A DNA stretch of 25,253 bases from the NCBI GenBank assembly GCA_036379355.1, contig DASVGV010000057.1, positions 1 to 25,253 on the forward strand, given 5' to 3'. Shown one piece after another: positions 6,445 through 13,310 of the stretch. Under the pieces are notes generated by a model. It saw nothing but the letters and a program-made list of their open reading frames with translations, did not search any database and was not told the origin of the DNA. The translations under genes were made by a program, and so were the position numbers. Source of the DNA: CAJCIY01 sp036379355 (GTDB taxonomy: Bacteria > Actinomycetota > Actinomycetes > Mycobacteriales > CAJCIY01). How positions within the stretch are numbered: the first letter of the stretch is position 1; each line of letters starts with the position of its first letter.

Positions 6445-7776
6445 GTGGCGACGTGGGACCGGCAGTCCGGCGCCAAGATCGCCCACGTGCAGGGCAAGGC
6501 CCTCGCCGAGCAGGTGTCCGCGCGGCTCGCGCGCTACCAGCCGTACTGGCGCGAGACCGTGCGCGGCACCGGGCTGCGGGCCGCGGCCGTCAGAGGGCTG
6601 GACGACCTGACCAAGATCCCCGCGGTCGGGGAGCGGGACCTGTGCCCGGACGGCGACCCGGCCGGGGCGGCGCGGCTCGTGCTGCAGCCCGACGAGTCGG
6701 GCTTCGCGCTGCACGCCGATGACCGGCAGTTCCGCCGGGCGGTCCGCCAGCGACTGATCTCGCCCGCCGCCTACCGCCGCACCGTCGACGACGTGACGCG
6801 GCCGGTCGCGTTCCACCAGGGCGGGCTGGCCATCCGGTTCCCGGTCGCCTCCACCCGGGCCGACCTCGACCTCGTGGCGCGGGCCGGCGCCCGCCTGTGG
6901 CAGGTCCTCGGGCTCACCGCGGCGGACGTGCTCGTCTCGGCCGTCGGTGGCGGCGGCAGCGACCTCGCCACGTTCGCCCTGCCGTACGCCGCGATCGGCG
7001 CGGGCGCGCCCGCCTTGCACGCCGGGCCGCGAGGAGCCGGCGAGGCGCTCGCGACCATGCCCGCCACGGTGGTGGCGGTCCGCGGCGCGGCGGCGCTCGA
7101 ACGGATGCTCGACGCGTACGGGGACCGGCTGCCCGAGACGGTGTCGACGGTGCTGGTGGCCGGAGACGCGAGCGGCGTCGCGTCTCTCGCTCCCGGGGCG
7201 CGGGTGCTGCGGGTGTGGGGACCGGGCGAGGCGCGGTGGCTCTGGGGCGAATGCGCGCCCGGCTCCGGTCTGCACACGTACCCCGACCTGGAGATCGTCG
7301 AGGCCCTCGACCCGGCGACCGGGCAGCCGGCCGGTTCGGGCGAGGTCACGCTCACCCAGCTGGGAGTACGGGGGAGCGCGTTGGTCCGTTGGCGTACGGC
7401 GGCGGTGGGCGCGCTGGATGCCGCGCCCTGCCCGCACTGCGGCCGGAGCGTTCCGCGGGTCGCATCCGACGTCGCGCCGGCGGCACTGGTGACCGCGGCC
7501 GAGGTGGGCGGCGAGACGGTCGCGCTCGACCTGCGCGCCGTCGCGGGCGCCCTCGCCGGCCGCGCGGACCTGGCCGGCTGGACCGTTGCCCGCCGGCCCC
7601 GCCCGGAAGGCGGGGCACCGCTCGTCGTCGTGCGCCTCGCGGCGGTCGATGCCGGCCGCGCCGCGGACGCCGCGCTCGGGGCCCACGCCGACATCGTGGC
7701 CATGGCCGGCGCGGGGCCGACGCAGGTGGTGCTCGACCCGGCCGTCGCCGGCCGCACGAGTCTCGAACTCCCCTGA
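6445..7776 (+). CDS. degenerate PaaK-like adenylate-forming family protein
   Basis: The 443-residue protein resembles phenylacetate-CoA ligase (PaaK) in layout. There is an N-terminal helical part with the LTKIPAVGERDL segment. WGPGEARWLWGEC (258-270) aligns with the YGxTE...EC acyl-adenylate motif. DLEIVEALDPATGQP...GEVTLTQLG (from 281) follows, then ALVRWRTAA (312-320) and the zinc-finger-like CPHCGRSVPRV (329-339). Critical parts are altered. I see no SSGTTG-type phosphate loop in the N-terminal third, and RYRTGD is RWRTAA, losing the Asp that binds ribose. It may be a non-catalytic or repurposed member. The homology call is by eye. In Mycobacterium this slot holds other genes. GTG 6445 follows TAAGGT by 6 bases. 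Confidence 0.6.
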   Translation: MATWDRQSGAKIAHVQGKALAEQVSARLARYQPYWRETVRGTGLRAAAVRGLDDLTKIPAVGERDLCPDGDPAGAARLVLQPDESGFALHADDRQFRRAVRQRLISPAAYRRTVDDVTRPVAFHQGGLAIRFPVASTRADLDLVARAGARLWQVLGLTAADVLVSAVGGGGSDLATFALPYAAIGAGAPALHAGPRGAGEALATMPATVVAVRGAAALERMLDAYGDRLPETVSTVLVAGDASGVASLAPGARVLRVWGPGEARWLWGECAPGSGLHTYPDLEIVEALDPATGQPAGSGEVTLTQLGVRGSALVRWRTAAVGALDAAPCPHCGRSVPRVASDVAPAALVTAAEVGGETVALDLRAVAGALAGRADLAGWTVARRPRPEGGAPLVVVRLAAVDAGRAADAALGAHADIVAMAGAGPTQVVLDPAVAGRTSLELP

Positions 7777-7785
7777 TCGATCCCC

Positions 7786-7814
7786 GCGAGATGCGGCACA
7801 GGCGCGCATCTCGC
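7786..7814 (+). repeat. inverted repeat A before the cysteine desulfurase gene
   Basis: GCGAGATGCG (7786-7795) and CGCATCTCGC (7805-7814) are perfect 10-bp arms around a 9-base spacer, starting 10 bases after the stop of the PaaK-like gene. It shares its arm sequence with the next repeat, so the same protein or RNA structure may recognise both. Confidence 0.7.
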
Positions 7815-7817
7815 CCT

Positions 7818-7844
7818 CGAGATGCGCGCGGATGGCGCATCTCG
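7818..7844 (+). repeat. inverted repeat B, same arm sequence as repeat A
   Basis: CGAGATGCGC (7818-7827) and GCGCATCTCG (7835-7844) form a second perfect 10-bp repeat only 3 bases after repeat A. Together they give four copies of GAGATGCG in alternating orientation within 59 bases. CCCGC (7783-7787) and GCGGG (7845-7849) could also pair around the whole element. Possible roles are a tandem terminator, an operator of the downstream sulfur genes, or a dispersed palindromic element. Confidence 0.7.
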
Positions 7845-7875
7845 GCGGGAAGGAAAGTGGCCGGGTGCCACGAAC

Positions 7876-7881
7876 TAGGCT
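7876..7881 (+). promoter_or_regulatory. -10 element of a predicted leaderless promoter
   Basis: TAGGCT lies 7 bases before ATG 7889, with no Shine-Dalgarno sequence between. The twin inverted repeats end 32 bases upstream, close to where a -35 region and an operator would lie. Confidence 0.55.
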
Positions 7882-7888
7882 CTCGGGC

Positions 7889-9073
7889 ATGGCGTACCTC
7901 GACCACGCGGCCACCTCGCCGCTGCGGCCGGAGGCGCTGGCGGCGATGACCGAGGCCTGGGGGCACACCGGCAACGCGAGCTCGCTGCACGCCAGCGGCC
8001 GCGCGGCGCGGCGCGTGGTCGAGGAGTCCCGTGAGGCGGTCGCCGACGCGCTCGGTGCCCGGCCGTCGGAGGTCGTGTTCACCAGCGGCGGTACGGAGAG
8101 CGACAACATCGCCGTGCAGGGCCTGTTCCGGGCGCGCCGGGCCGCCGACCCCAGCCGTACGCGGATCCTGTGCGGCGCCGTCGAGCACCACGCGGTGCTC
8201 GACGCCGTCCGATGGCTCGCCGACCACGAGGGCGCCCAGGTCGGCTGGCTCGAGGTCGACGCTGCCGGGCGAGTGCAGCCCGAGGTGCTAGCGGCTGCTT
8301 TGCGCGACGGCGGGCCGGACACCGTCGCTCTCGTGACCTGCATGGCGGCCAACAACGAGATCGGCACCGTCAACGACGTCACCGCCCTCGCGGAGATCGC
8401 CCACGAGTACGGCATCCCCATCCACGTCGACGCCGTCCAGCGGCTGGGCCAGCTGCCGACGAGCGCCGTCGGCATCGACGCCCTGACCGTCACGGCCCAC
8501 AAGTGCGGCGGCCCGTACGGCGCGGGGGCGCTGGTGCTGCGCCGCGACCTCGACGTGACCCCGGTCGTGCACGGCGGCGGCCAGGAGCGCGACGTCCGCT
8601 CGGGCACCCTCGACCCGCCCGCGCTCGCCGGCTTCGCCGCGGCGGTCCGGGCGGCCACGGCGGACCTGCCGGCGACTGCGGCGACGCTCCGCCGGCTGCG
8701 CGGCGACCTGGTGACCGGCGTGCTCGCCGCCGTACCCGAGGCGGTCCTCAACGGCGACCCGGACCTCGACGGGGACGGGCGGCTGCCGGGCAACGCGCAC
8801 CTGTCGTTCCCCGGCTGCGAGGGCGATGCGCTGATGATGCTGCTCGATGCCCGAGGCGTGGAGTGCTCGACCGGAAGTGCTTGCAGCGCAGGCGTTGCCA
8901 AGCCCTCCCACGTTCTGCTCGCACTGGGCGCCGACGCCGACACCGCGCGGTCGAGCCTGCGGTTCACCCTCGGTCACAGCAGCACCGATGCCGACGTCCG
9001 TGCCGTGACCTCGGCGATCGGGCCCGCCGTCGAGCGGGCCCGGGCCGCCGCCATGTCGCGGCGCCGGGGCTGA
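7889..9073 (+). CDS. iscS: cysteine desulfurase (IscS/NifS family)
   Basis: The 394-residue PLP enzyme converts cysteine to alanine and passes the sulfur on as a persulfide. YLDHAATSPLRPE opens the fold. SGGTESDN (66-73) binds the PLP phosphate, EHHAV (99-103) includes the stacking His, and TAHKCGGPYGAG (202-213) contains the Schiff-base Lys205. ECSTGSACSAG (325-335) holds the catalytic Cys332 in the STGSAC context of the IscS-like group. No iscU or sufU is adjacent. The next gene, mnmA, is the expected sulfur acceptor. The start is set by TAGGCT 7 bases upstream and by alignment of the N-terminus. Corresponds to iscS (Rv3025c) in the conserved order. Confidence 0.93.
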   Translation: MAYLDHAATSPLRPEALAAMTEAWGHTGNASSLHASGRAARRVVEESREAVADALGARPSEVVFTSGGTESDNIAVQGLFRARRAADPSRTRILCGAVEHHAVLDAVRWLADHEGAQVGWLEVDAAGRVQPEVLAAALRDGGPDTVALVTCMAANNEIGTVNDVTALAEIAHEYGIPIHVDAVQRLGQLPTSAVGIDALTVTAHKCGGPYGAGALVLRRDLDVTPVVHGGGQERDVRSGTLDPPALAGFAAAVRAATADLPATAATLRRLRGDLVTGVLAAVPEAVLNGDPDLDGDGRLPGNAHLSFPGCEGDALMMLLDARGVECSTGSACSAGVAKPSHVLLALGADADTARSSLRFTLGHSSTDADVRAVTSAIGPAVERARAAAMSRRRG

Positions 9074-9105
9074 CCGGTGGTCGCGCGCGTCCTCGAGGGT
9101 TCGGC

Positions 9106-10152
9106 ATGAACCTGCTCGCCGCGATGTCCGGCGGCGTCGACTCCGCGGTGGCCGCCGCACGCGCGGTCGGCGCCGGCCACGACGTCACCGGCGTGCACCT
9201 CGCCCTGTCGCCCGCGCCGGCGCTCGCCCGCGAAGGGGCGCGTGGCTGCTGCACCCAGGAGGACGCTCGGGACGCGCGTCGGGCCGCGGACGTGCTCGGC
9301 ATCCCCTTCTACGTGTGGGACCTCGCCGAGGAGTTCCGCCGCGACGTCATCGACGACTTCGTGGCCGAGTACGCCGCCGGGCGGACGCCCAACCCGTGCC
9401 TGCGCTGCAACGAGCGGGTGAAGTTCGCCGCCGTCCTCGACCGCGCACTCGCGCTGGGCTTCGACGGCGTCGTCACCGGTCACCACGCGCGCCTGGACGG
9501 CGGGGTCCTGCGCCGCAGCGTGGACACGGCCAAGGACCAGTCGTACGTGCTGGGAACCCTGACGCCGCAGCAGCTCTCGCACGCCCTGTTCCCGCTCGGT
9601 GGCTCGACGAAGGGCGAGGTACGCGCCGAGGCCCGAGACCGTGGCCTGGCCGTGGCCGACAAGCCCGACAGTCACGACGTGTGCTTCATCCCGCACGGGA
9701 ACACCGCTCGGTGGCTGCGCGACCGGCTCGGCACGGACCCGGGTCCCGTGGTCGACGAGTCCGGCACCGAGGTCGGCCGGCACGACGGCGCGTACGCGTT
9801 CACCGTCGGCCAGCGGCGCGGGCTCGCGCTCACGGTGCCGCGGCCGGACGGCGCGCCGCGGTTCGTCCTCGGCGTCGAGCCGGTGAGCCGCACGGTCCGG
9901 GTCGGTCCCGCGGCCGCGTTGGAGACCACGACGGTCGTGACCGGCCCCGCGGGCTGGCTGGTCGAGCCCGCGTTCCCGCTCCACTGCGCCGTCCAGCTGC
10001 GGGCCCACGGCGCCGCCCATCCGGCAACGGTCGTGCCGGAAGGGCCCGGACTCGTGATCGCGCTGGACCACCCGGCCCGCGGCGTCGCCCCCGGTCAGGC
10101 GGCCGTGCTGTACGACGGCGACCGGGTCCTCGGTGCCGCCCGCGTCCGCTGA
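9106..10152 (+). CDS. mnmA: tRNA-specific 2-thiouridylase
   Basis: The 348-residue MnmA/TrmU enzyme activates uridine 34 of tRNA(Lys, Glu, Gln) with ATP and replaces its 2-oxygen by sulfur taken from a cysteine desulfurase. The ATP PP-loop is SGGVDS (8-13). NPCLRCNERVKF holds the first catalytic Cys (C101), and DVCFIP holds the second (C193). KDQSYVL (143-149) is the conserved tRNA-contact region and FTVGQRRGL (232-240) begins the central domain; a beta-barrel domain follows. GAGGG at 9095-9099 supports ATG 9106. The gene lies 32 bases after iscS, so the two probably share a transcript. It converges on the minus-strand operon with only 6 bases between stop codons. Confidence 0.95.
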   Translation: MNLLAAMSGGVDSAVAAARAVGAGHDVTGVHLALSPAPALAREGARGCCTQEDARDARRAADVLGIPFYVWDLAEEFRRDVIDDFVAEYAAGRTPNPCLRCNERVKFAAVLDRALALGFDGVVTGHHARLDGGVLRRSVDTAKDQSYVLGTLTPQQLSHALFPLGGSTKGEVRAEARDRGLAVADKPDSHDVCFIPHGNTARWLRDRLGTDPGPVVDESGTEVGRHDGAYAFTVGQRRGLALTVPRPDGAPRFVLGVEPVSRTVRVGPAAALETTTVVTGPAGWLVEPAFPLHCAVQLRAHGAAHPATVVPEGPGLVIALDHPARGVAPGQAAVLYDGDRVLGAARVR

Positions 10153-10158
10153 CGACGG

Positions 10159-11451
10159 CTACCAGGCGCCGGCGATGTCGCGCAGCCCGCGCTCGCTGGC
10201 GCGCGCCGCGTGCCCCAGGATGTTGCGGGCCATCGACGACTCCTGCTCGGCGGCCCGCAGGTCGTAGATCCGCGTACGGGCTTGGTGCACCTCGGCCGAG
10301 CTCGGCGCGGCCAGCACCGCGAACTCGACGAGGTGGCAGGCCAGCCGGGGGTCGCCGTCCTCCGCCAGCGCGAGCGCGCGCGCCACGACGACCTCGACAC
10401 CGCCGGCGAGCCGTACCCACTCGGCGGCCTGCTGCGCGCGCGGGGCCGGCAGCAGGCCGTCCGGCTCGCCGTCCCACCAGCCCCCGTACCGCCGCCAGAC
10501 GTTGCGGACGAGGAACTGCGGATGGTCGTAGACCGGCCGCAGGTACGGCCGGTCCGCGAGGTGCGCCGGCACCTCGACCTCGTGCAGGATCCGGTCGAGC
10601 GGCAGCCCCTGGTTCATGAGCGCGAGTGTCTGGTCCTCGATCGCCGTGAGCAGCTCGGCGGTGCCGGTCAGCGCCTCGCGCACGCGGTCCGCACCGAAGA
10701 TCGGCAGGCCGTGGCCGGACATCATCACCTCGGCGCCGAGCCCGGCCATCTGCCGCAGCGCGGCTGCCCAGTCCGACAGGTAACGCTGCACCTTCTGCGG
10801 GTTGCCGGCGTTCGGGACCGCGTAGATGAACAGGTCGCCCGGGTGCAGCAGCTTCCGCTCGGGCACCCACGTCCAGGTCGCGTCGTCGGTCTCGCCGCGC
10901 GCGTGGTGCAGCTCGAAGGTGAGCTCGCCCTGCCGGAACGTGACCTCGTCGCGGTACGTGACGTCGGGCAGCCGGAAGCCCGTCGGCCAGGCGAAGTTCT
11001 CGACCGGCATCGCGAACTGCCGCGCGTTGATCGCCGCATTCCAGCCGTTCGTCAGGTCGTAGCGGGCGAAGTGGTCCGGGACGTGCTCGTGGGCGTAGAC
11101 CGTCGGCGCGGGCCACCCCCGATCGTCCGCCTCCGCCTCGAAGCGCCGGGTCCCGAACACGTGGTCGACGTGGTGGTGGGAGTAGACGGCGGCCGCCAGA
11201 CGGGTCGCCGGTCGCCAGGCGCGCGCCGCGTCGTAGACCACGTCGGTGTCGAAGTAGCCGCCGGTGTCGAGCATGACCAGCCCGTCACCCGTGTCGAGAG
11301 TGGTCACCGCGGCGACGGACTTCTGGTAGAGCACGCCCGGCAGCAGTTCCTCCGCGTGCCGCCGGTCCACGGGTACGACGGGGTGATGCTCGTGGACGAG
11401 GTCTGCCTCACCCTGCCAGTACGCCTCGGCCAGGTCGCGCAGCGAGGTCAC
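10159..11451 (-). CDS. MBL-fold alkyl-sulfatase-like metallohydrolase
   Basis: The 430-residue protein has a metallo-beta-lactamase domain with the metal site SHHHVDH (91-97), further ligands around HHARGETDD (182-190), and HPGDLF (203-208). It also has the alkyl-sulfatase dimerisation-type region RPYLRPVYDHP and VWRRYGGWWDGEP, followed by a helical Ala-rich domain. This layout is that of SdsA1-like alkyl sulfatases, which cleave sulfate from alkyl sulfates using two Zn ions. It is much shorter than SdsA1, lacks a signal peptide and ends before a sterol-carrier-like third domain, so the true substrate is uncertain. The GTG start overlaps the TetR stop as GTGA, so the two genes are one operon. 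Confidence 0.78.
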   Translation of the reverse strand: MTSLRDLAEAYWQGEADLVHEHHPVVPVDRRHAEELLPGVLYQKSVAAVTTLDTGDGLVMLDTGGYFDTDVVYDAARAWRPATRLAAAVYSHHHVDHVFGTRRFEAEADDRGWPAPTVYAHEHVPDHFARYDLTNGWNAAINARQFAMPVENFAWPTGFRLPDVTYRDEVTFRQGELTFELHHARGETDDATWTWVPERKLLHPGDLFIYAVPNAGNPQKVQRYLSDWAAALRQMAGLGAEVMMSGHGLPIFGADRVREALTGTAELLTAIEDQTLALMNQGLPLDRILHEVEVPAHLADRPYLRPVYDHPQFLVRNVWRRYGGWWDGEPDGLLPAPRAQQAAEWVRLAGGVEVVVARALALAEDGDPRLACHLVEFAVLAAPSSAEVHQARTRIYDLRAAEQESSMARNILGHAARASERGLRDIAGAW

Positions 11452-12053
11452 GGGCGTGGCTCCGGCGCCGGCAGCTGCGCGAGCAGCTGGCGGGTCCACG
11501 CCCGCCGGATCTGTTCGGTGCTGCGGCCCTGCACCGAGACCAGCTCGTCCCAGACCCCGAACCGGAACATCTGCTCGACGGTGGTCACGACCGCGTCGGC
11601 GTCCGCGGGGGACAGGGGTGCGAGCTCGGCGCCGAACTGGGTGCGGGTGTGCTCGCGCCACATCTGGCGTACCTCCTCGACGGCCGCGGCGATCTCGGGG
11701 ACCTGACCGCGGTCGTGCGCGGCGCGGCCAGTCCCGGCCATCGACGCGTTGAACTCGACGCGCGCGTCGACGTAGTGGCGAACGCGGTCCGCCAGCGGGC
11801 TGCGTGGGTCGCCGGCGCTGTCGAGCAGGCTCCGGACCCGGTGAAGGTGCAGGCCGATGACCTCGCGGCGCAGGTCGTCGGCCCCGTCGAAGTGCCCCAG
11901 GACCTCGTCCGCGGACATGCCGACGCGGGCGGCCACGTCGGTCAGCGACGGCTCGGTACGTCCGTCGTTCAGCAGCCCCAGCATCGCGTCGACGATCGCG
12001 GCGCGCCCCTCGGCGGGGGGCGCCGGGCGCCCGTCCGTGGAGGCCGAAGACAC
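11448..12053 (-). CDS. TetR-family transcriptional regulator
   Basis: The 201-residue protein has an N-terminal helix-turn-helix: EPSLTDVAARVGMSADEVLGHF (about 34-55) followed by the DDLRREV helix as in TetR proteins. The remaining helices form a variable ligand-binding domain, so the inducer cannot be inferred. It is the first gene of the operon with the alkyl-sulfatase-like hydrolase, and probably regulates both it and itself. The divergent spacer to the next gene is only 61 bases and contains both -10 elements, so one bound repressor could affect both directions. I found only short palindromes there (for example GACGTC at 12067-12072) and no convincing operator. Confidence 0.8.
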   Translation of the reverse strand: MSSASTDGRPAPPAEGRAAIVDAMLGLLNDGRTEPSLTDVAARVGMSADEVLGHFDGADDLRREVIGLHLHRVRSLLDSAGDPRSPLADRVRHYVDARVEFNASMAGTGRAAHDRGQVPEIAAAVEEVRQMWREHTRTQFGAELAPLSPADADAVVTTVEQMFRFGVWDELVSVQGRSTEQIRRAWTRQLLAQLPAPEPRP

Positions 12054-12060
12054 AGGCCGC

Positions 12061-12066
12061 AGCGTA
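12061..12066 (-). promoter_or_regulatory. -10 element of the leaderless TetR promoter
   Basis: On the minus strand TACGCT lies 7 bases before the GTG start at 12053. It is the same hexamer as before ctaG. No Shine-Dalgarno sequence is present. Confidence 0.5.
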
Positions 12067-12102
12067 GACGTCGAGCCGGCCGCGAGCGGGGTGGGCGCTG
12101 GC

Positions 12103-12108
12103 TAGGCT
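12103..12108 (+). promoter_or_regulatory. -10 element of a leaderless promoter heading the ligA unit
   Basis: TAGGCT lies 6 bases before ATG 12115 and is identical to the hexamer before the cysteine desulfurase gene. It would drive the small gene, the MetE-like gene and ligA as one unit. Confidence 0.55.
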
Positions 12109-12114
12109 CGGGGC

Positions 12115-12348
12115 ATGGCTTCCGACCGCGCCGGAGACGACGCGCTCGTCGACCTCACCGAACTGGAGGTCGTGCGCCGCTACAGCCTGGCCGTGCGCCA
12201 GGGCTCCGCGCCGCGCGAGGAGGTGCTGGCGGCCCTGCAGGCCGACCTCGACCGGCTCGCTACGCCGTCCGGGTCGGCGCGGTCGCGCCCGTCTCCGCAC
12301 GCCGGGAAGGCGCCGGCCAAGCGGACCGCACGGTCCAGCCGCGGGTGA
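12115..12348 (+). CDS. small protein of unknown function ahead of the MetE-like gene
   Basis: I do not recognise a family. The 77-residue protein has a helical, charged N-terminal half (VDLTELEVVRRYSLAVRQ, then EEVLAALQADLDRLA, together about residues 12-49) and a basic Ser/Arg/Lys-rich tail. It has no signal peptide or membrane segment. Evidence that it is real: a TAGGCT element 6 bases before the ATG, G/C-rich third positions, and a GTGA overlap with the next gene, which would couple translation. The basic tail could bind nucleic acid, but this is a guess. Confidence 0.6.
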   Translation: MASDRAGDDALVDLTELEVVRRYSLAVRQGSAPREEVLAALQADLDRLATPSGSARSRPSPHAGKAPAKRTARSSRG

Positions 12349-13310
12349 CCGCCTGGCCCGTGGGCGCCGCGACCGGGATCGGCAGCCTGCCGGGCACCGA
12401 TGCCGCCCTCGCGCAGGCCCGTACCTTCGAGCTGCTGCCGGATCTCCCGCACCTCGTCGAGCTGCCGGGCCGGGGTCCGGGGGCCGACCTGGTCGGGCGC
12501 GGTGCGGTGCTGCTGACCGACCTGCCGGTGGATCTTCAGCCGGCAGGCTGGCGGCTGGTGAGCCGAGCCGGGCGGGACCTGCGTCGGTCGCGCGACCTGC
12601 TCGCCCGCGACCTCGACGTGCTGGCCGGCGTCGCCGACGGTTACGAAGGGCCGCTCAAGATCCAGGCGGCGGGACCGTGGACGCTGGCCGCGAGCCTCGA
12701 GCTGCCGCGCGGCGACCGGGCGCTCGCCGACCACGGCGCGGTCGCCGACGTCGCGGCGGCCCTGGCCGACGGGCTGGCGCAGCACGTCGACACGGTCGCC
12801 CGGCTGGTCCCGGGCGCGGAGGTGCTCGTGCAGCTCGACGAGCCCTCGCTGCCCGCCGTGCTGGCCGGGCGGCTCCGCACGGCCAGCGGGTTCGCCGGGC
12901 TTCGTACGCCTGAAACGTCTGAGGCACAGGCGATCCTGTCCGTCGTGCTTTCTGCCGTCGAGCGGCCCGGCGTCCACTGCTGCGCGCCGGCGGTCCCGGT
13001 CGGCCTGCTGCGCGCGGCCGGCGCCGCGTGGGTCTCGCTGGACGCGACTCGACGGCAGGACGAGGACCAGATCGGCGAGGCGTACGAGGCAGGCACGACC
13101 CTCCTGCTCGGTGTCGACGGCGACGTGGGGCCCGCCCGTGACCTCCTGCGCCGCCTCGGCCTCAGCCCGGCCGTGACCCGCGCCCAGACCGTCCTCACCC
13201 CGACCTGCGGGCTGGGCGGCGAGCGGCTGGACGCGGACCCGTGGCCGGTCTACCGGCGGACCGTCCAGGTGGCGCGCGCGTTCGCCGACGAGCTGGCGGA
13301 GGCATTGTGA
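12345..13310 (+). CDS. MetE/UROD-superfamily protein of unknown function
   Basis: The 321-residue protein matches the conserved actinobacterial family found next to ligA (Rv3015c in M. tuberculosis). It is related to the catalytic half of cobalamin-independent methionine synthase. GIGSLPG (11-17) opens the barrel, and LPHLVELPGRGPGADLVGR (34-52) and AAGPWTLAAS (108-117) are family blocks. VQLDEPSLP (162-170) resembles a substrate site. The MetE zinc-ligand pattern is retained as HCC (211-213) and PTCGL (286-290). It lacks the folate-binding N-terminal half of MetE, so ordinary MetE activity is unlikely. Thiol or methyl transfer is possible but unproven. It overlaps the upstream gene by GTGA and ligA by GTGA. 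Confidence 0.8.
   Translation: MTAWPVGAATGIGSLPGTDAALAQARTFELLPDLPHLVELPGRGPGADLVGRGAVLLTDLPVDLQPAGWRLVSRAGRDLRRSRDLLARDLDVLAGVADGYEGPLKIQAAGPWTLAASLELPRGDRALADHGAVADVAAALADGLAQHVDTVARLVPGAEVLVQLDEPSLPAVLAGRLRTASGFAGLRTPETSEAQAILSVVLSAVERPGVHCCAPAVPVGLLRAAGAAWVSLDATRRQDEDQIGEAYEAGTTLLLGVDGDVGPARDLLRRLGLSPAVTRAQTVLTPTCGLGGERLDADPWPVYRRTVQVARAFADELAEAL

Noticed and set aside
6310..8967. 885-codon minus-strand open frame across etfA, the PaaK-like gene and iscS
   Set aside because: It spans three well-supported plus-strand genes and has no recognisable domain; an antisense shadow.
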